From Ophiocordyceps camponoti-saundersi (nom. inval.) (Eukaryota; Ascomycota; Sordariomycetes; Hypocreales; Ophiocordycipitaceae): DNA of 64,000 nt. Of the stretch, positions 22,994-32,763 are shown piece by piece. The stretch lies in the NCBI GenBank assembly GCA_003339415.1, contig PDHQ01000040.1, positions 69,696 through 133,695 of the forward strand. The letters are read 5' to 3'. The notes beneath the pieces are model-generated. The model was not told the DNA's origin, ran no database searches, and worked only from the letters and a program-made list of their open reading frames with translations. Made by a program: the position numbers and the translations under genes. Positions within the stretch are counted from its first letter, which is position 1. Each line of letters begins with the position of its first letter.

Positions 22994-24706
22994 TGTTTTG
23001 GCAGGCCGGAATTGAGCCTTGACGCCCGTCATCATAGAGAGAAAGTAGGAGCGTTGAGATGCCACCGGCGGCATCTTCACCCCTACCTCGAAATGGGCCA
23101 GCAGGCGGGTCACTACTTTCAGCAACACGAGCTCGGCTAGCTGCCTCCCTGGACACGACCTCGAGCCCCCGCCCCAACTGAGGCTGCATCGATCCATTAT
23201 TCGCTGGCTCTCCGCCTCGCAGCGAAGCCATCGATCCGGCCGAAAGGACGCGGCGTCGGGCCCGAATATCTGCTCGTTACGCTGAAGCGCCACCGGACTG
23301 CAGCCGACCGTCGTGTCAGGGGGGAGCCACAGGCCACGGATGCCTAGGCCTCCGGCTGGCGCCTTACGGGGAAGAGACATGGCGACGACCGGATGAAGGC
23401 GCATCGCCTCCTTGATGACCGCCCGGGTATACCGCAGCTGGGAGAGATTAGGCCCCCCCCGAATCTCCGAGGCTGCGCGCTGGTGCACCTCAGGATGTGA
23501 ACCGATCATGGCGAGGATCGAGGTGAGAGTCGAAGCCATGGTCTCATGCCCGGCGCCAAAATTCGTCATGGCCATCTTCTTCAGATACGTGTGGCTGAAC
23601 TCGGGTTTGTCCCGATGAAGCTGAATCAGGTCTGCCAGCAGGTCTCGTCTGTCATCCGCTGCCGGCACAGGTCTCAGAGCCGTCTTGAGGCGCCGCGAGA
23701 TGCGCTTGTTTACTTCCTGAAGGACGTCCCCATCAGCCGGGCTTCTCGTCGGCCGCCGTCATGTAGGACCAACCGGGAAAAAGTTCCGAAAACCTGGCGG
23801 CTTCTCCCACGTCACGCCCCAGAGCCTTCCGAATAGACGGTCGAACGCGGGACGTATGAGCGCAAGCTTTGCCGCAAGTGGGAAAAGGCCAAAGACGCTC
23901 TTCCGCCTCCAACCCTGATAGCTGTGGATGAGACTCCCGTAGTCTGTCTGGTCCCTTAACATGCCCGGGGACCAAGAGAGCACGCAGGCGCCGAGGCACT
24001 CGACGACAACGATATGCATCCACTCATTCAGGTCGATTGCTTCGCCCTGCAGCCTGCCGACTCTCTCAACGACATCGTCGAGAACACCATCGACGGCGGC
24101 TTCGAACTTGGCCACATTAGATGCACGGTAGACTTGGCCTATCAGACGTCGCTGAAGGCGATACCGTTTCGCATCCCGCTCAGACAAGAGGTCCAGCGTG
24201 TCAGGGAAATGCAGCCGTAAGCGCCAATCGAGCCGTGGTCTAGTCAAGCATGTAGCCACTGCCTCGTGTCTGTGAGCGCTATTCGGGTGCAGGAAGCAGA
24301 GGAGACTCACAATAGAAATCAGACTTTTCGTATCCACCGCGAGCGCCTAGACAGAAAAGCTTCTTCTGAGTCTCAATGGAGGCGCCGTCGACTTGTCGTA
24401 CATACTGTATATCTGGTCATAGGCCTCACTGCTGTTGAACCACACCTCATTGGGCCCGACGCGAACGGCCTCGCCATATTTGCGGTGCAAATTTATCGCC
24501 AACTCGATCGCGTGGCCATTCCGAACTTGCAGCGCGTACCATAAGTTGGAGACGGCTGCCAGTCTCGGTCCAGGAACGCGGGCAAGAGGATGAAGCCAGA
24601 GCCGATATATGACAACGGCCGCAGCGCCAAGGACGAGGCAGGTCGATATGCGAACTAAGAGGCAAAGAAGACTGACGACTGTCGTCCATATCGAGAGATT
24701 CGACAT
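22787..24706 (-). CDS. Cytochrome P450 monooxygenase with extended C-terminus
   Basis: Four exons on the minus strand: 24706-24406, 24345-24310, 24258-23774 and 23716-22787, about 583 residues. The splices restore IYSARGGYEKSDFYLATCLTR-like P450 core sequence; the third intron (GTTGGT...TTCAG) is the least certain. A membrane anchor (about 10-35) precedes a Pro-rich hinge (LARVPGPRL). The core shows FPDTLDLLSERD, the I-helix GAGHETMAST, ExxR in KEAMRLHP, and the heme loop SWGGGSRSCPG with Cys about 462, where a Trp takes the place of the usual Phe. Typical homologues end near VKAQFRP; here the frame runs on about 65 residues into sequence antisense to the amidohydrolase. Either the tail is real, or the annotated end needs a splice I cannot see. 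Substrate unknown. Confidence 0.82.
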
Positions 24707-25074
24707 GCCCGTGTCCTTGAGCAGGCTTTCATTGTCAGGCAGAAAGTTGGTTGGTGCAACTCGATGTTGTGGGTTGGGAGGGGAATATTTCTCTTTCCCT
24801 CTATCAGCGACTTAGTCAGCCACCTGTTCTCGAGATGTCCTCGAGATAGGTACGACCATCTCGTGATAGGTAGGAAGATAGTACCATCTCAACCTCGAAA
24901 GACAATCGTCGTAAGAAAAATGTTGCCGCAGACGAGGCGATGGTTATCCCTGAAATCGTGGTAAATTCTTCCTGGGTATCTATGTACTTACTCGCTTGTT
25001 CTACTGTTTCTACACGTAGCTGCCGGCCTCTCCTCTATATGTATGCTGATCTCCCATAGAAAAACTTACCATCA
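24707..25074. promoter_or_regulatory. P450 promoter with repeated GATAGGTA and ACCATCTC motifs
   Basis: The 368 bp between the P450 start and the end of the next MFS gene. GATAGGTA occurs at 24845-24852 and 24865-24872, and ACCATCTC at 24855-24862 and 24883-24890, alternating within 46 bp and about 140 bp upstream of the P450 start. Alternating direct repeats of this sort can be transcription-factor sites, but the factor is unknown. Confidence 0.35.
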
Positions 25075-26613
25075 TCAAGACTTTTCGAGCTTCAAAGCCC
25101 GCTGGCTCCTCCATTTCTGTCCGCGGGAGACAATGAGCAATACCGGGGGCCAGCACAGGAATAGCAGCCCTCCAACAAGGGTAAAGGACCATCCTACGGT
25201 CAAGGCTCCGATCATGGGCACGATGGCGGCGCTTGCTGCAGCACCGACGAGACAGCGAGTCAGGTTATTGGCCGCCGTCGCCGTACCGGCCTTACCCGGA
25301 TGCATGTCCACCAGCAGCACGTTGCTCGTGTTATTGAAGCCGATGATGCCTATGCCTAAGCCAACGTTGATGACGCACGGCACCGCCACGTGAGTCCTTG
25401 CTTGGATGGCCCAGCCCCAGCCTATGATGCTCGCTCCGGCCACGGCCAGCAGCGGCAGTCCGATTTCCAGCCGAGCCCGCTCGATTGGGAATGCGGAGAG
25501 ATCCTGTTGCCGCTTGCCGTCGCAAACCACGCCCAGCTTCCTGCAGTGTCGCCTGAAGTTCCAATTGATTAGGGGACCGACGATGCAGGCTGCCCCGACG
25601 GAGCCGACGGCCATGGGCAGATACATCAGGCCGACCTTGACTTGGTCGAAGCCGTATAGTTCGGTGAAGAGGACAGGCAGGGCCGAGGCTACGCAGTAGA
25701 AGCCTGCAAAGACCAGGCTGCTTGTCCAGAGGAGGACGGCCGTCTCTTTCTGAAAGAGCATGTAAAGGGACGTCAGGATGTTGGGCACTCGAAATTTGAA
25801 CTGGCTTTTCGGTGAGCCCCGCTTCTCGTCCGTCCTGCGCCGGCTTCTCAACACTTGCCAGACATTTCGATACAGGGGCGGCGGTTGGAGAGATCCGTCG
25901 CCCACTATGTGTCTGCATGTTTCCGGGAAGAAACATATAATCAGGATCAAAGTCACCCCGGCAGAGATGGCCAAAAACCAGAATATCGACCTCCATCCGA
26001 GAAACTGCGACAAAAGACCTCCGATGACGGGGCCCAAAGCAGGGGCAAGGACGGCTGGGACGAGGGTGAAACCAACGTATTGCCCCCGCTCGGCCGATGT
26101 GACAACGTCGGCAACGACAGCCGTACAGAGGGCGATGGTACTGCTCGACCCGGCAGACTGCAGGCACCGCAGGGCCATGAGAGCACCATAGTTGGGAGTC
26201 AGAGCGAGACCGATGTTGGCAGCGATGTAGATGACGAAGCAGAGGATATACGCCGGTCGTCGTCCGCCCGTGTCCGCCAGCGAGCCGATCAAGGTGGGGG
26301 TGATGCCCTGAAAGACCATGTAAGTCGTAATGGTGAGGTTGATCTCGGCGATGGTGACATCCAAGTCGTGGGCAATGGCCGTCAGGGCAGGCAGGAAGAC
26401 CATGGCCGTCAAGGGCGAAAAGAAACCAGCCCCGGCAGCACCGAGTGCTATGGCGCGCTTCTGCCATGTGGTGAAGACGGAATAGGGCGGTCCGGTAAGT
26501 GTCGGCGCGAGAGGTTGACCCTCTGCCTCACCGTTTTCGCTAGCAAGAGCTGATGATGAAAGGTTAGGCCCCTTTTCATCCTTTTCGGAAACCTCGGTTA
26601 TGGAAGTATTCAT
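25075..26613 (-). CDS. MFS transporter, DHA1 drug:H+ antiporter type
   Basis: An intronless gene for 512 residues. A polar N-terminal tail (about 1-45) is followed by 12 predicted helices. The DHA1 landmarks are visible: helix 1-2 with FFSPLTAMVFLPAL, motif A as GSLADTGGRRPAYI, the antiporter motif C region around GPVIGGLLSQFLGWRSIFW in helix 5, and a central loop (about 245-295) with basic residues. It resembles yeast QDR-type exporters and probably exports small organic molecules across the plasma membrane. It lies behind the P450 on the same strand and may serve the product or the toxicity of the P450/amidohydrolase pathway; that link is inferred from position only. Confidence 0.9.
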   Translation of the reverse strand: MNTSITEVSEKDEKGPNLSSSALASENGEAEGQPLAPTLTGPPYSVFTTWQKRAIALGAAGAGFFSPLTAMVFLPALTAIAHDLDVTIAEINLTITTYMVFQGITPTLIGSLADTGGRRPAYILCFVIYIAANIGLALTPNYGALMALRCLQSAGSSSTIALCTAVVADVVTSAERGQYVGFTLVPAVLAPALGPVIGGLLSQFLGWRSIFWFLAISAGVTLILIICFFPETCRHIVGDGSLQPPPLYRNVWQVLRSRRRTDEKRGSPKSQFKFRVPNILTSLYMLFQKETAVLLWTSSLVFAGFYCVASALPVLFTELYGFDQVKVGLMYLPMAVGSVGAACIVGPLINWNFRRHCRKLGVVCDGKRQQDLSAFPIERARLEIGLPLLAVAGASIIGWGWAIQARTHVAVPCVINVGLGIGIIGFNNTSNVLLVDMHPGKAGTATAANNLTRCLVGAAASAAIVPMIGALTVGWSFTLVGGLLFLCWPPVLLIVSRGQKWRSQRALKLEKS

Positions 26614-27504
26614 TCTGAAGAAATCATATTCATGAATATGAGAGAGAGAGAGAGAGAGAAAGTAGAGGGAGGCAAAGGTGAATAGCCCAGATACAGAGGT
26701 CGGAAAGTATCCGATGTTATACAGGTATGTAGCACATATATGTATGTATCTATATTTATTTACGGTGATGAAAGCATTTTTGCCTCACTATTATAGCCTC
26801 GGCGATATCGCTCCCGTCTTCGTTGACCGGCCGGCGGATTTTAGACGATAAACAAGGGACCTCGTTGTCCGTGCTCGCCGTCATCGGTGCCGTGACGGCA
26901 AAGTGTGGGACGAAGACGGCCGCTTCCGGGGTCGGGAATAACGAACGGACGTACATACATACATGTATGCAGCCATTACAAATGCTGTTGGCGCTTGACA
27001 TTTGGCGCCTGATCTCCATTCAGAGCCTAGGTAAGGGGAGAGGGGGGGGGGAGAAGGATCAGAGCGGCATCGGCCCGGAGGACGCTGTCTTGCATATGTA
27101 TCCCATATGCGCATGTCTGTTGAGATCATCGATGGTCGAAGAAGCGATGGGAATACTGTACGTAATCGGTTTCATCCGGGATGAGCTGCCGAGACATTGT
27201 CTGCTATTCACTCCTTCAGGCATAGTCGGCAAAAGGACTCTTTGTAGCAAGTTTTGGGGGAGAGCAAGGGGGTTGTCGGATGACGGTAATAAGGATGAGG
27301 GTGCCTTGTCTGTCACGAGCAATGGGGACGAGACCGAGGTAAAGCATACATAGGCAGACAATGGATGACAGCGGTCAGGGCAGCGACTAGACATACATGT
27401 GTCGTGAGTGCAAATTGAAACAGGGGAAACACATGCTTGCTATCTTGCGCATAACAGTCCCCCTTATACATACATACACGCATATGTGCGCCCAATCGCC
27501 AACC
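26614..27504. other. Intergenic
   Basis: No supported gene. GA repeat at 26639-26660 and TACATACATACATG repeats near 26950 and 27465. A 176-codon plus-strand frame (26823-27353) passes through these repeats and shows no family feature. Confidence 0.45.
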
Positions 27505-28498
27505 TCATACCGACATCTTCATGGGAATGGACTTGTGAGGCTCGTAGTTGCGGACAACAAGATCTTCAGCATTCCAGCCGTCGATGCTCCCCCCCTTCTC
27601 GCGCGCAATGTGAAGCTCAGGAAACGGCCGCGGCTCCCGCTTCAGCTGCTCCTCAAGCGCTTCGACGTGATCCAGGTAGACGTGCGCGTCGCCCATGACG
27701 TGCGTCAAACTGCCGGGCACCAAGTCGCACACGTGAGCTAGCATATGCGTCAGCAAGGCGTAGCTGGCAATGTTGAAGGGCACGCCCAGGCCCATATCAC
27801 ACGATCTCTGGTATAGCTGGCAGTGAAGATGACCCTTGGGCTTCTCCCCGGCCTGGACGCCGTCCCGAGAGCGCGGATATGAGACGTAGAACTGGGCGAA
27901 CATGTGACAGGGCGGTAGAGCCATTATCTTGAGATCCTTGGGATTCCAGGCTGACATGATGATGCGACGGTCATAAGGCGTATTGCGCAGCTTGTAGATG
28001 ACATCGGCAAGCTGGTCGACGCCGCAACCGGTATAATCCGTCTCAGCATCGACATAGTCGGCGCCGAAATGCCGCCATTGAAAGCCGTAGACGGGACCGA
28101 GGTCGCCCACCTCACGATGCGACAAGCCGACGCTATCGAGAAACTCGCGCGAGCCATTACCATCCCAGATCTTGACCCCCGCGTCGCTCAACGCCTTGGA
28201 CGACGTGTTACCCTCGATGAACCAAAGGAGCTCGAGGACGACAGCCTTGAGAAAGACGCGTTTCGTCGTCAGAAGCGGAAGAATCGGCGTTCCATCCCGG
28301 TTGAGCGAGAACTTGAGCGGCCGAGGCGCGAAGATGGAGTAAGTGCCGGTGCCGGTGCTTGTCACGTCCGTCAATCGTCGATTGCGCTTCTGAGAGGTGG
28401 CGAAAAGGGGGGGCTGCTTACCGATCCGGTCGGTGCTCTCCTTCTTTGAGAATCTCGCGCACTAGATCGAGATATTGTAGTTCTTCGTGCGCACTCAT
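27505..28498 (-). CDS. CDC21: Thymidylate synthase
   Basis: Two exons on the minus strand, 28498-28422 and 28357-27505, giving 309 residues. The 64-bp intron (GTAAGC...GACAAG) joins EGEHRPDR to [11 protein letters not shown]. The enzyme methylates dUMP to dTMP with methylene-tetrahydrofolate. Visible family landmarks are the folate/dUMP loop [17 protein letters not shown], the [12 protein letters not shown] helix, [13 protein letters not shown], the Arg pair in [12 protein letters not shown], the catalytic Cys (about 176) in [11 protein letters not shown], and [20 protein letters not shown]. Length equals fungal homologues. It is divergent from BOS1 across 422 bp that contain three perfect ACGCGT boxes, so G1/S-phase transcription is likely. 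Confidence 0.97.
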
Positions 28499-28547
28499 GG
28501 TTCTTGGTTCTGGATGATGATGAGGAGAAGATGGTGGGGGAACGCGA

Positions 28548-28553
28548 ACGCGT
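28548..28553. promoter_or_regulatory. MCB box ACGCGT (1 of 3)
   Basis: A perfect MluI cell-cycle box 50 bases upstream of the thymidylate synthase ATG, preceded by the near-match ACGCGA at 28542. MCB boxes bind MBF (Mbp1-Swi6) and drive G1/S genes including CDC21 in yeast. Confidence 0.7.
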
Positions 28554-28563
28554 CGGTGCGGAG

Positions 28564-28569
28564 ACGCGT
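28564..28569. promoter_or_regulatory. MCB box ACGCGT (2 of 3)
   Basis: Second perfect MCB box, 16 bases from the first, measured start to start, which is about one and a half helical turns. Confidence 0.7.
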
Positions 28570-28644
28570 TAATAAGGCACTGGATATGAGAGATTGGAGC
28601 AGGTTTATCCGACTTCGCAAAGGGCAAGATCTAAGCTCGAAATT

Positions 28645-28650
28645 ACGCGT
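28645..28650. promoter_or_regulatory. MCB box ACGCGT (3 of 3)
   Basis: Third perfect MCB box, about 147 bases upstream of the thymidylate synthase ATG and 271 bases from the BOS1 start. It lies in the shared divergent promoter (28499-28920), which otherwise holds no recognised site. Confidence 0.65.
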
Positions 28651-28920
28651 TGACGACTCGAAGCATGCATGACGAAGCGAATTTGAGCTCTCGAATGCTA
28701 TAGGATAGGAAAGGAAAGTCGTTCTCTTCAAAGTCATCATCATCATTATCTTCCATCATTTTCTATTTAAACCTCACCCGAGCTGTATCGATAATGCGGC
28801 TAATCGGTACTTTCATTTCTCCGATGCCGAAACAAGTGGCCTTTATACCTTACTCCCCTTAACTTAACCCCCTGTTACATCTGACGGAGATAACTCCTCA
28901 CCCTCAACACTGGACGCAAG

Positions 28921-29702
28921 ATGGTACGAGACAGTAAAAACTCTTATTCTCTGTATTCTCCGCAGCTGACGCTTCAGTCCAGAATGTCGCGTTCAACTCT
29001 GCTTTGCGGCAGAGCAGAGCCCTTCGAAGCGAGTTGGTCGACCTCAACACCAAGGGTGCCCCGACGCCAGCCGAGATCGGCAACGTGTCCGCGTCTCTGG
29101 CGACGTTCAGCAAGACGCTGGACGAGTACCAGCAGCTGGCGCGCCAAGAGCTGATACAAAAGAAGCAAGAAGAAGCCTTTGAGAGGATCAAGAAGTTCCG
29201 TCTAGACCTGTCCGACTTTCGCTCCCAGATCGACGCCATCAAGAAGGCGCGCGATGAGGCGCAGCACCAGAACAACAGAAACGAGCTGCTGGGCAGAAGA
29301 CCCTACAACGCGACACCGGAGAACCCGTACGCCAATGCCACAGTCGGCCCGACGCCGTCGGCTTTTCAGCCACGTCAACCTGCCGGCCCCTTGACGACGG
29401 GATCCGCCGACGAGATGCGCGAGGCTCATGCGTTTCGCGAGCAAAACTTCATGGCCACTACGAACCAGGCCCTCGACGAGTACATCGCCAGGGGACAGGC
29501 CGTCCTCGGTGACCTCGGCCAGCAGCGAGAGATGCTCAAGAACACGCAGAAGAGGCTGTACAACGTGGCCAATACGCTCGGCGTTAGTGGCGACACCATC
29601 CGCATGGTCGAGCGGCGGGCGCGCGAGGATAAGTGGATCTTTTTCGCCGGCGTCATCGTCTTCTTCTTGTTTTGCTGGCTCGTGCTACACTATCTGCGGT
29701 GA
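28921..29702 (+). CDS. bos1: Bos1-type Golgi/ER SNARE (membrin)
   Basis: Exons 28921-28923 and 28983-29702, giving 240 residues. The first exon is the ATG alone; the 59-bp intron (GTACGA...CTGAC...TCCAG) puts it in frame with NVAFNSALRQSRALRSEL, the expected N-terminus of fungal Bos1. The protein has an N-terminal helical domain (about 1-100), a low-complexity linker containing RRPYNATPENPYANA, a SNARE helix (about 150-215, with LGDLGQQREMLKNTQKRLY) and a C-terminal membrane anchor (about 218-238). It acts as a Qb-SNARE in fusion of ER-derived vesicles with the Golgi. It is convergent with thiamine pyrophosphokinase, 109 bp away. Confidence 0.93.
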
Positions 29703-29811
29703 CGTGTGCTGTCTTGCTACAGCACGGGGGTCCCCAAAGCGAGGCGTTCTGGTTCAAGTATCAACAAATTTACCTATCCCCCCCCTTAACGCCTCCGTTC
29801 TTCTTGATCTA

Positions 29812-30722
29812 TCAGTCGTCCTCGCCGTCGAACCGCCGTAGTGCTATCGTGAAGAGAACATGGCTGGTGGTTTGAACCTCGACGATTTTTGCATCCGGCT
29901 GGACGTGGTTACTTGTGCTGAGCTGCCCCCCAATCTTCGTTTCCCAGTTGCTCACATCCCACCGCAGTCCCTTGGTGGAGATGAAACTGGACTCTTGGAG
30001 CGGGATGATGCCAACATATTTGCCGAATACGCCGTCCTCGCCGTCTTCCCTGACCTGGATGCGATGCTTTCCGGCCTTGAGGAGAAAAGTCAAGCTCGAG
30101 CCGGAGAGGAGATATATGCGGCCCATGGAGTAGTCCGGGCCGGGCTGAAAGAGATAGAGGTGATGAAGCTGGCTTAGGCCCTGATCGACTCGACCGCCAA
30201 GGCCGCCCAGGGCGACGATGTCAAGCCCTTCAGGGTGTTTCTGGCGGATCCATTCGATGGCCTTGCCAAAGTCGGTCGACTCCTGGCCGGGGTCGTGGAT
30301 AATCTGCGTCGGCGTCGGTTGAGAGCAGTAAAAGTTCTTGACAGACGGCGCCAGAGAGTCGAGGTCCCCAACGATGGCTTGAAGGTTGGACTGCAACATG
30401 GATCAGAAGAAGTCATCGCCGGGCACTGCGGGGGAGGGGGGGATGCATCGGGGCAAACTCACAAACTTGGCTCGAAACGAGGACAGATCGTGAAGGCGGT
30501 TGGCGCCACCGTCGGCTGCGACTCGAAGAGAGGCTATGTGCGGCGTTGTCAGATTTTCTCAGTGTCATATGTGAGGGCAGATAACGTACAATTATTCCAA
30601 AGGCGACGCAAGTCGTTGCTGTTTTTCAGCGGCTGGTTCAGCACGAGAAGGGCGAAATCGGGGCTGCATTCTTTTGCCTGCAGCAATTTGGCCGGATGCC
30701 ACTCAAAAGTGCGGGACGTCAT
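29812..30722 (-). CDS. THI80: Thiamine pyrophosphokinase
   Basis: Three exons on the minus strand: 30722-30590, 30533-30463 and 30390-29812, giving 260 residues. Introns are GTACGT...CATAG and GTGAGT...TGCAG. It transfers pyrophosphate from ATP to thiamine to make thiamine diphosphate. The catalytic half has the family motifs in order: VAADGGANRLHDL, IVGDLDSL, DPGQESTDFGKAIEW and ALGGLGGRVDQGLSQLHHL. The C-terminal thiamine-binding beta domain follows (about 165-255, with GIIPLQESSFISTKGLRWDV). Length fits fungal enzymes. It is divergent from MIA40 across 473 bp. No TPP riboswitch-like element was seen, which agrees with TPK genes elsewhere. Confidence 0.94.
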
Positions 30723-31195
30723 CGCGAAGGGAAATCAAAGTCGGAAAGTCGCAGTATTAAAGCCGTTTACAGGCGCAGCGCACGTGGAGCTGACGGCTAC
30801 GACGTGAGGCAGCCCGATGTAGCATAGGTGTGCGAGGCCATTCGGTGAAGATTGAAGGAGAGACGCAGCCAACCGTCGTATCGGATCTCGTAACGGGCCA
30901 ACGACAGCCGCTCGGGCCAGGCCACTGAGGCAGATGTGTCGCATCCCTGCCTGGGCAGTATGTATGGGCGGCGGGGGCTTAGCTGGTGCTCGTTGGCTAT
31001 CCATGCACGCCTACCTATTACCTGGCTAGGCTTTACCGTCAGCACGGCTAATCTTCGGCGCGCAGCCTATCTTCACCGAAAATCCAGCTGTGGCGCGATC
31101 ATCCTTACCTGGATTTCTCGAAGCTTGTTCCTTAGCTTTTTTCTTTACCCCTAAGCGAAGCTCTCAGTAACTCTGTTTCAGTTGAGCTGCCCGCC
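30723..31195. other. Divergent promoter of thiamine pyrophosphokinase and MIA40
   Basis: No gene or recognised site. GC-balanced sequence with a T-rich stretch at about 31130-31150 just before MIA40. Confidence 0.45.
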
Positions 31196-32299
31196 ATGTA
31201 CTGCGCGGCTGTTGCGCGCTCGGCCTCGCGGGCGGTGCCTAGAGCCATGACCCGTCGTGGTCCGCAACGGCTCGCCTCGACCTTGTCTCCGGCCAACAGG
31301 TCACGAACCATCCGGGGCTCTCTGGTGCGATGGGCCCTCGCCTTGGGAGCTGTATACTACTACAATACGAGCCCCGTGTTTGCAGACGAGGTGGATGGTA
31401 CGACTATCGGTTTCCTGTTCGCGACGTCAAGAAGCTACGGAAGAGCTGACCATGAAGACTTAGTAGAGTCTACGATACCCGCGCCGAACCCTTTCCCCGG
31501 GCCCGAGTCGCATACGGTCGATGCCTTGGTGGAGCAGAAACGAAGGCAGGCACGGGCCGCCGTGCTTCAAGAGCAGCAGCAGTCCCCCGCTACAGCGGCA
31601 GAGGCTGAGGCGAAAGGCGAGGCGACAGCGTCCGATTCGAATCCTGCCCTCGCAGACGACGAGGATGGCGCCGGTCAGGCAGGTGCATTTAACCCCGAGA
31701 CGGGCGAGATCAACTGGGACTGTCCCTGTCTCGGCGGGATGGCACATGGTCCCTGCGGGGAACAGTTCAAAGCTGCGTTCAGCTGCTTCGTCTATTCCAA
31801 CGAGGAGCCCAAGGGGATGGATTGCATAGAGAAGTTCCAGTATGTTCTTGTCTGTCTAGTCTTCGGTCAAGATGCAGCTGACTCCGGACACAGATCTATG
31901 CAAGATTGCTTCCGAGAGCACCCAGACGTCTACGGCGCCGAGCTCCAAGACGACGAGCCGCCCGAAGAGGACGCGATAGATGTCCCGGCGACAGAGCGGA
32001 GCGCGACGCCGGAGCGCGGCGAGCGGTCACGGGATGGAAATGAGGGCAGCAGGCGAGAAGCAGCGGCTGGACAGGGCGCAACACGGGGGCGTGAATTATC
32101 TATCCCGGATGATAAAGTGCCGCATTCCCCTGCAGAGGACGGTAAAAGACAGGATACGTTGACGGAGACGGACACGCCGCGGAAGGCCGATGCGGACGCG
32201 AAGTCGCCCCGGCATGAGGCTACCGCCGAGAGCCATACAGACGCACCGTGGAGAGACGCAAGTGTGACGAACGGAGGAGACGCCAGGAAGGGGAGCTGA
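31196..32299 (+). CDS. MIA40: Mia40 intermembrane-space import and assembly oxidoreductase
   Basis: Modelled exons: 31196-31397, 31464-31839 and 31894-32299, giving 327 residues. Both introns (66 and 54 bp) are multiples of three without stops. The second must be removed: only then does CIEKFQSMQDC form the CX9C spacing that pairs with [11 protein letters not shown]. The N-terminus is an Arg-rich mitochondrial presequence followed by one inner-membrane helix ([15 protein letters not shown]), as in yeast Mia40. The redox-active CPC motif is in [11 protein letters not shown] long, acidic and then basic low-complexity C-terminal tail follows (about 220-327). The protein oxidises twin-CX3C/CX9C proteins entering the mitochondrial intermembrane space, with Erv1. 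The first intron is inferred from GTACGA, GCTGACC and CTTAG signals and is less certain. Confidence 0.93.
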   Translation: MYCAAVARSASRAVPRAMTRRGPQRLASTLSPANRSRTIRGSLVRWALALGAVYYYNTSPVFADEVDGTTIGFLFATSRSYGRADHEDLVESTIPAPNPFPGPESHTVDALVEQKRRQARAAVLQEQQQSPATAAEAEAKGEATASDSNPALADDEDGAGQAGAFNPETGEINWDCPCLGGMAHGPCGEQFKAAFSCFVYSNEEPKGMDCIEKFQYVLVCLVFGQDAADSGHRSMQDCFREHPDVYGAELQDDEPPEEDAIDVPATERSATPERGERSRDGNEGSRREAAAGQGATRGRELSIPDDKVPHSPAEDGKRQDTLTETDTPRKADADAKSPRHEATAESHTDAPWRDASVTNGGDARKGS

Positions 32300-32763
32300 T
32301 GCCTCATGCTGTTGAAGAGACGGCGCGTATGTAGGCAGGTACATACATGTGCAGACTGTATGTAGGAGTATGCATGTAGAGACGGGCGCTCGGCGCATGA
32401 TCTCGACTCAGCTCACGTCGGTCCATGCATATCATGCCAAGGCGGCGCCGTGGAATAGGGAATGACCTGGCAGTGCTTAGAGGGGTCGTGACAGCCAGCA
32501 TACTGGTAATGAGAGAATAGTGCGGTGATGACGATGCTGATGACAGTGTCGAGTTCACGAGGGAGTCAGACGGAGTAGCATAGATATTAGGATGGTAGCC
32601 GTGTGATCTTGCTTGCAATGAGAAGGGATGTTTTTTCGTTTCCGCACAAAGGCAAAACATGTGTCTGAGAAGGTAAAAGGTAGAAGACAGCGGCAATAAA
32701 AGACCAGCGCCAGAGTCCAGAGTCCATGAAGAAGAAGAAGTGCATTCAACCACGAACCCCCCC
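32300..32763. other. Convergent 3' regions of MIA40 and OM14-like genes
   Basis: Contains GTATGTAGG/TACATACATG repeats at about 32328-32375 after the MIA40 stop. Minus-strand open frames are continuations without family features. Confidence 0.45.

Noticed and set aside
21350..26613. Classical secondary-metabolite cluster
   Set aside because: No core synthase, prenyltransferase or Zn2Cys6 regulator is present, so only a weak trio hypothesis is kept.
26823..27353. 176-codon plus-strand frame
   Set aside because: It crosses TACATACATACATG repeats, has no recognisable domain and no supporting splice or context signal.
30723..31195. Possible TPP riboswitch near thiamine pyrophosphokinase
   Set aside because: No CUGAGA-type core with conserved stems was seen, and the two introns are short and ordinary.
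31896..32398. Minus-strand and second-frame open frames over the MIA40 tail
   Set aside because: Low-complexity shadows of the charged C-terminal tail.
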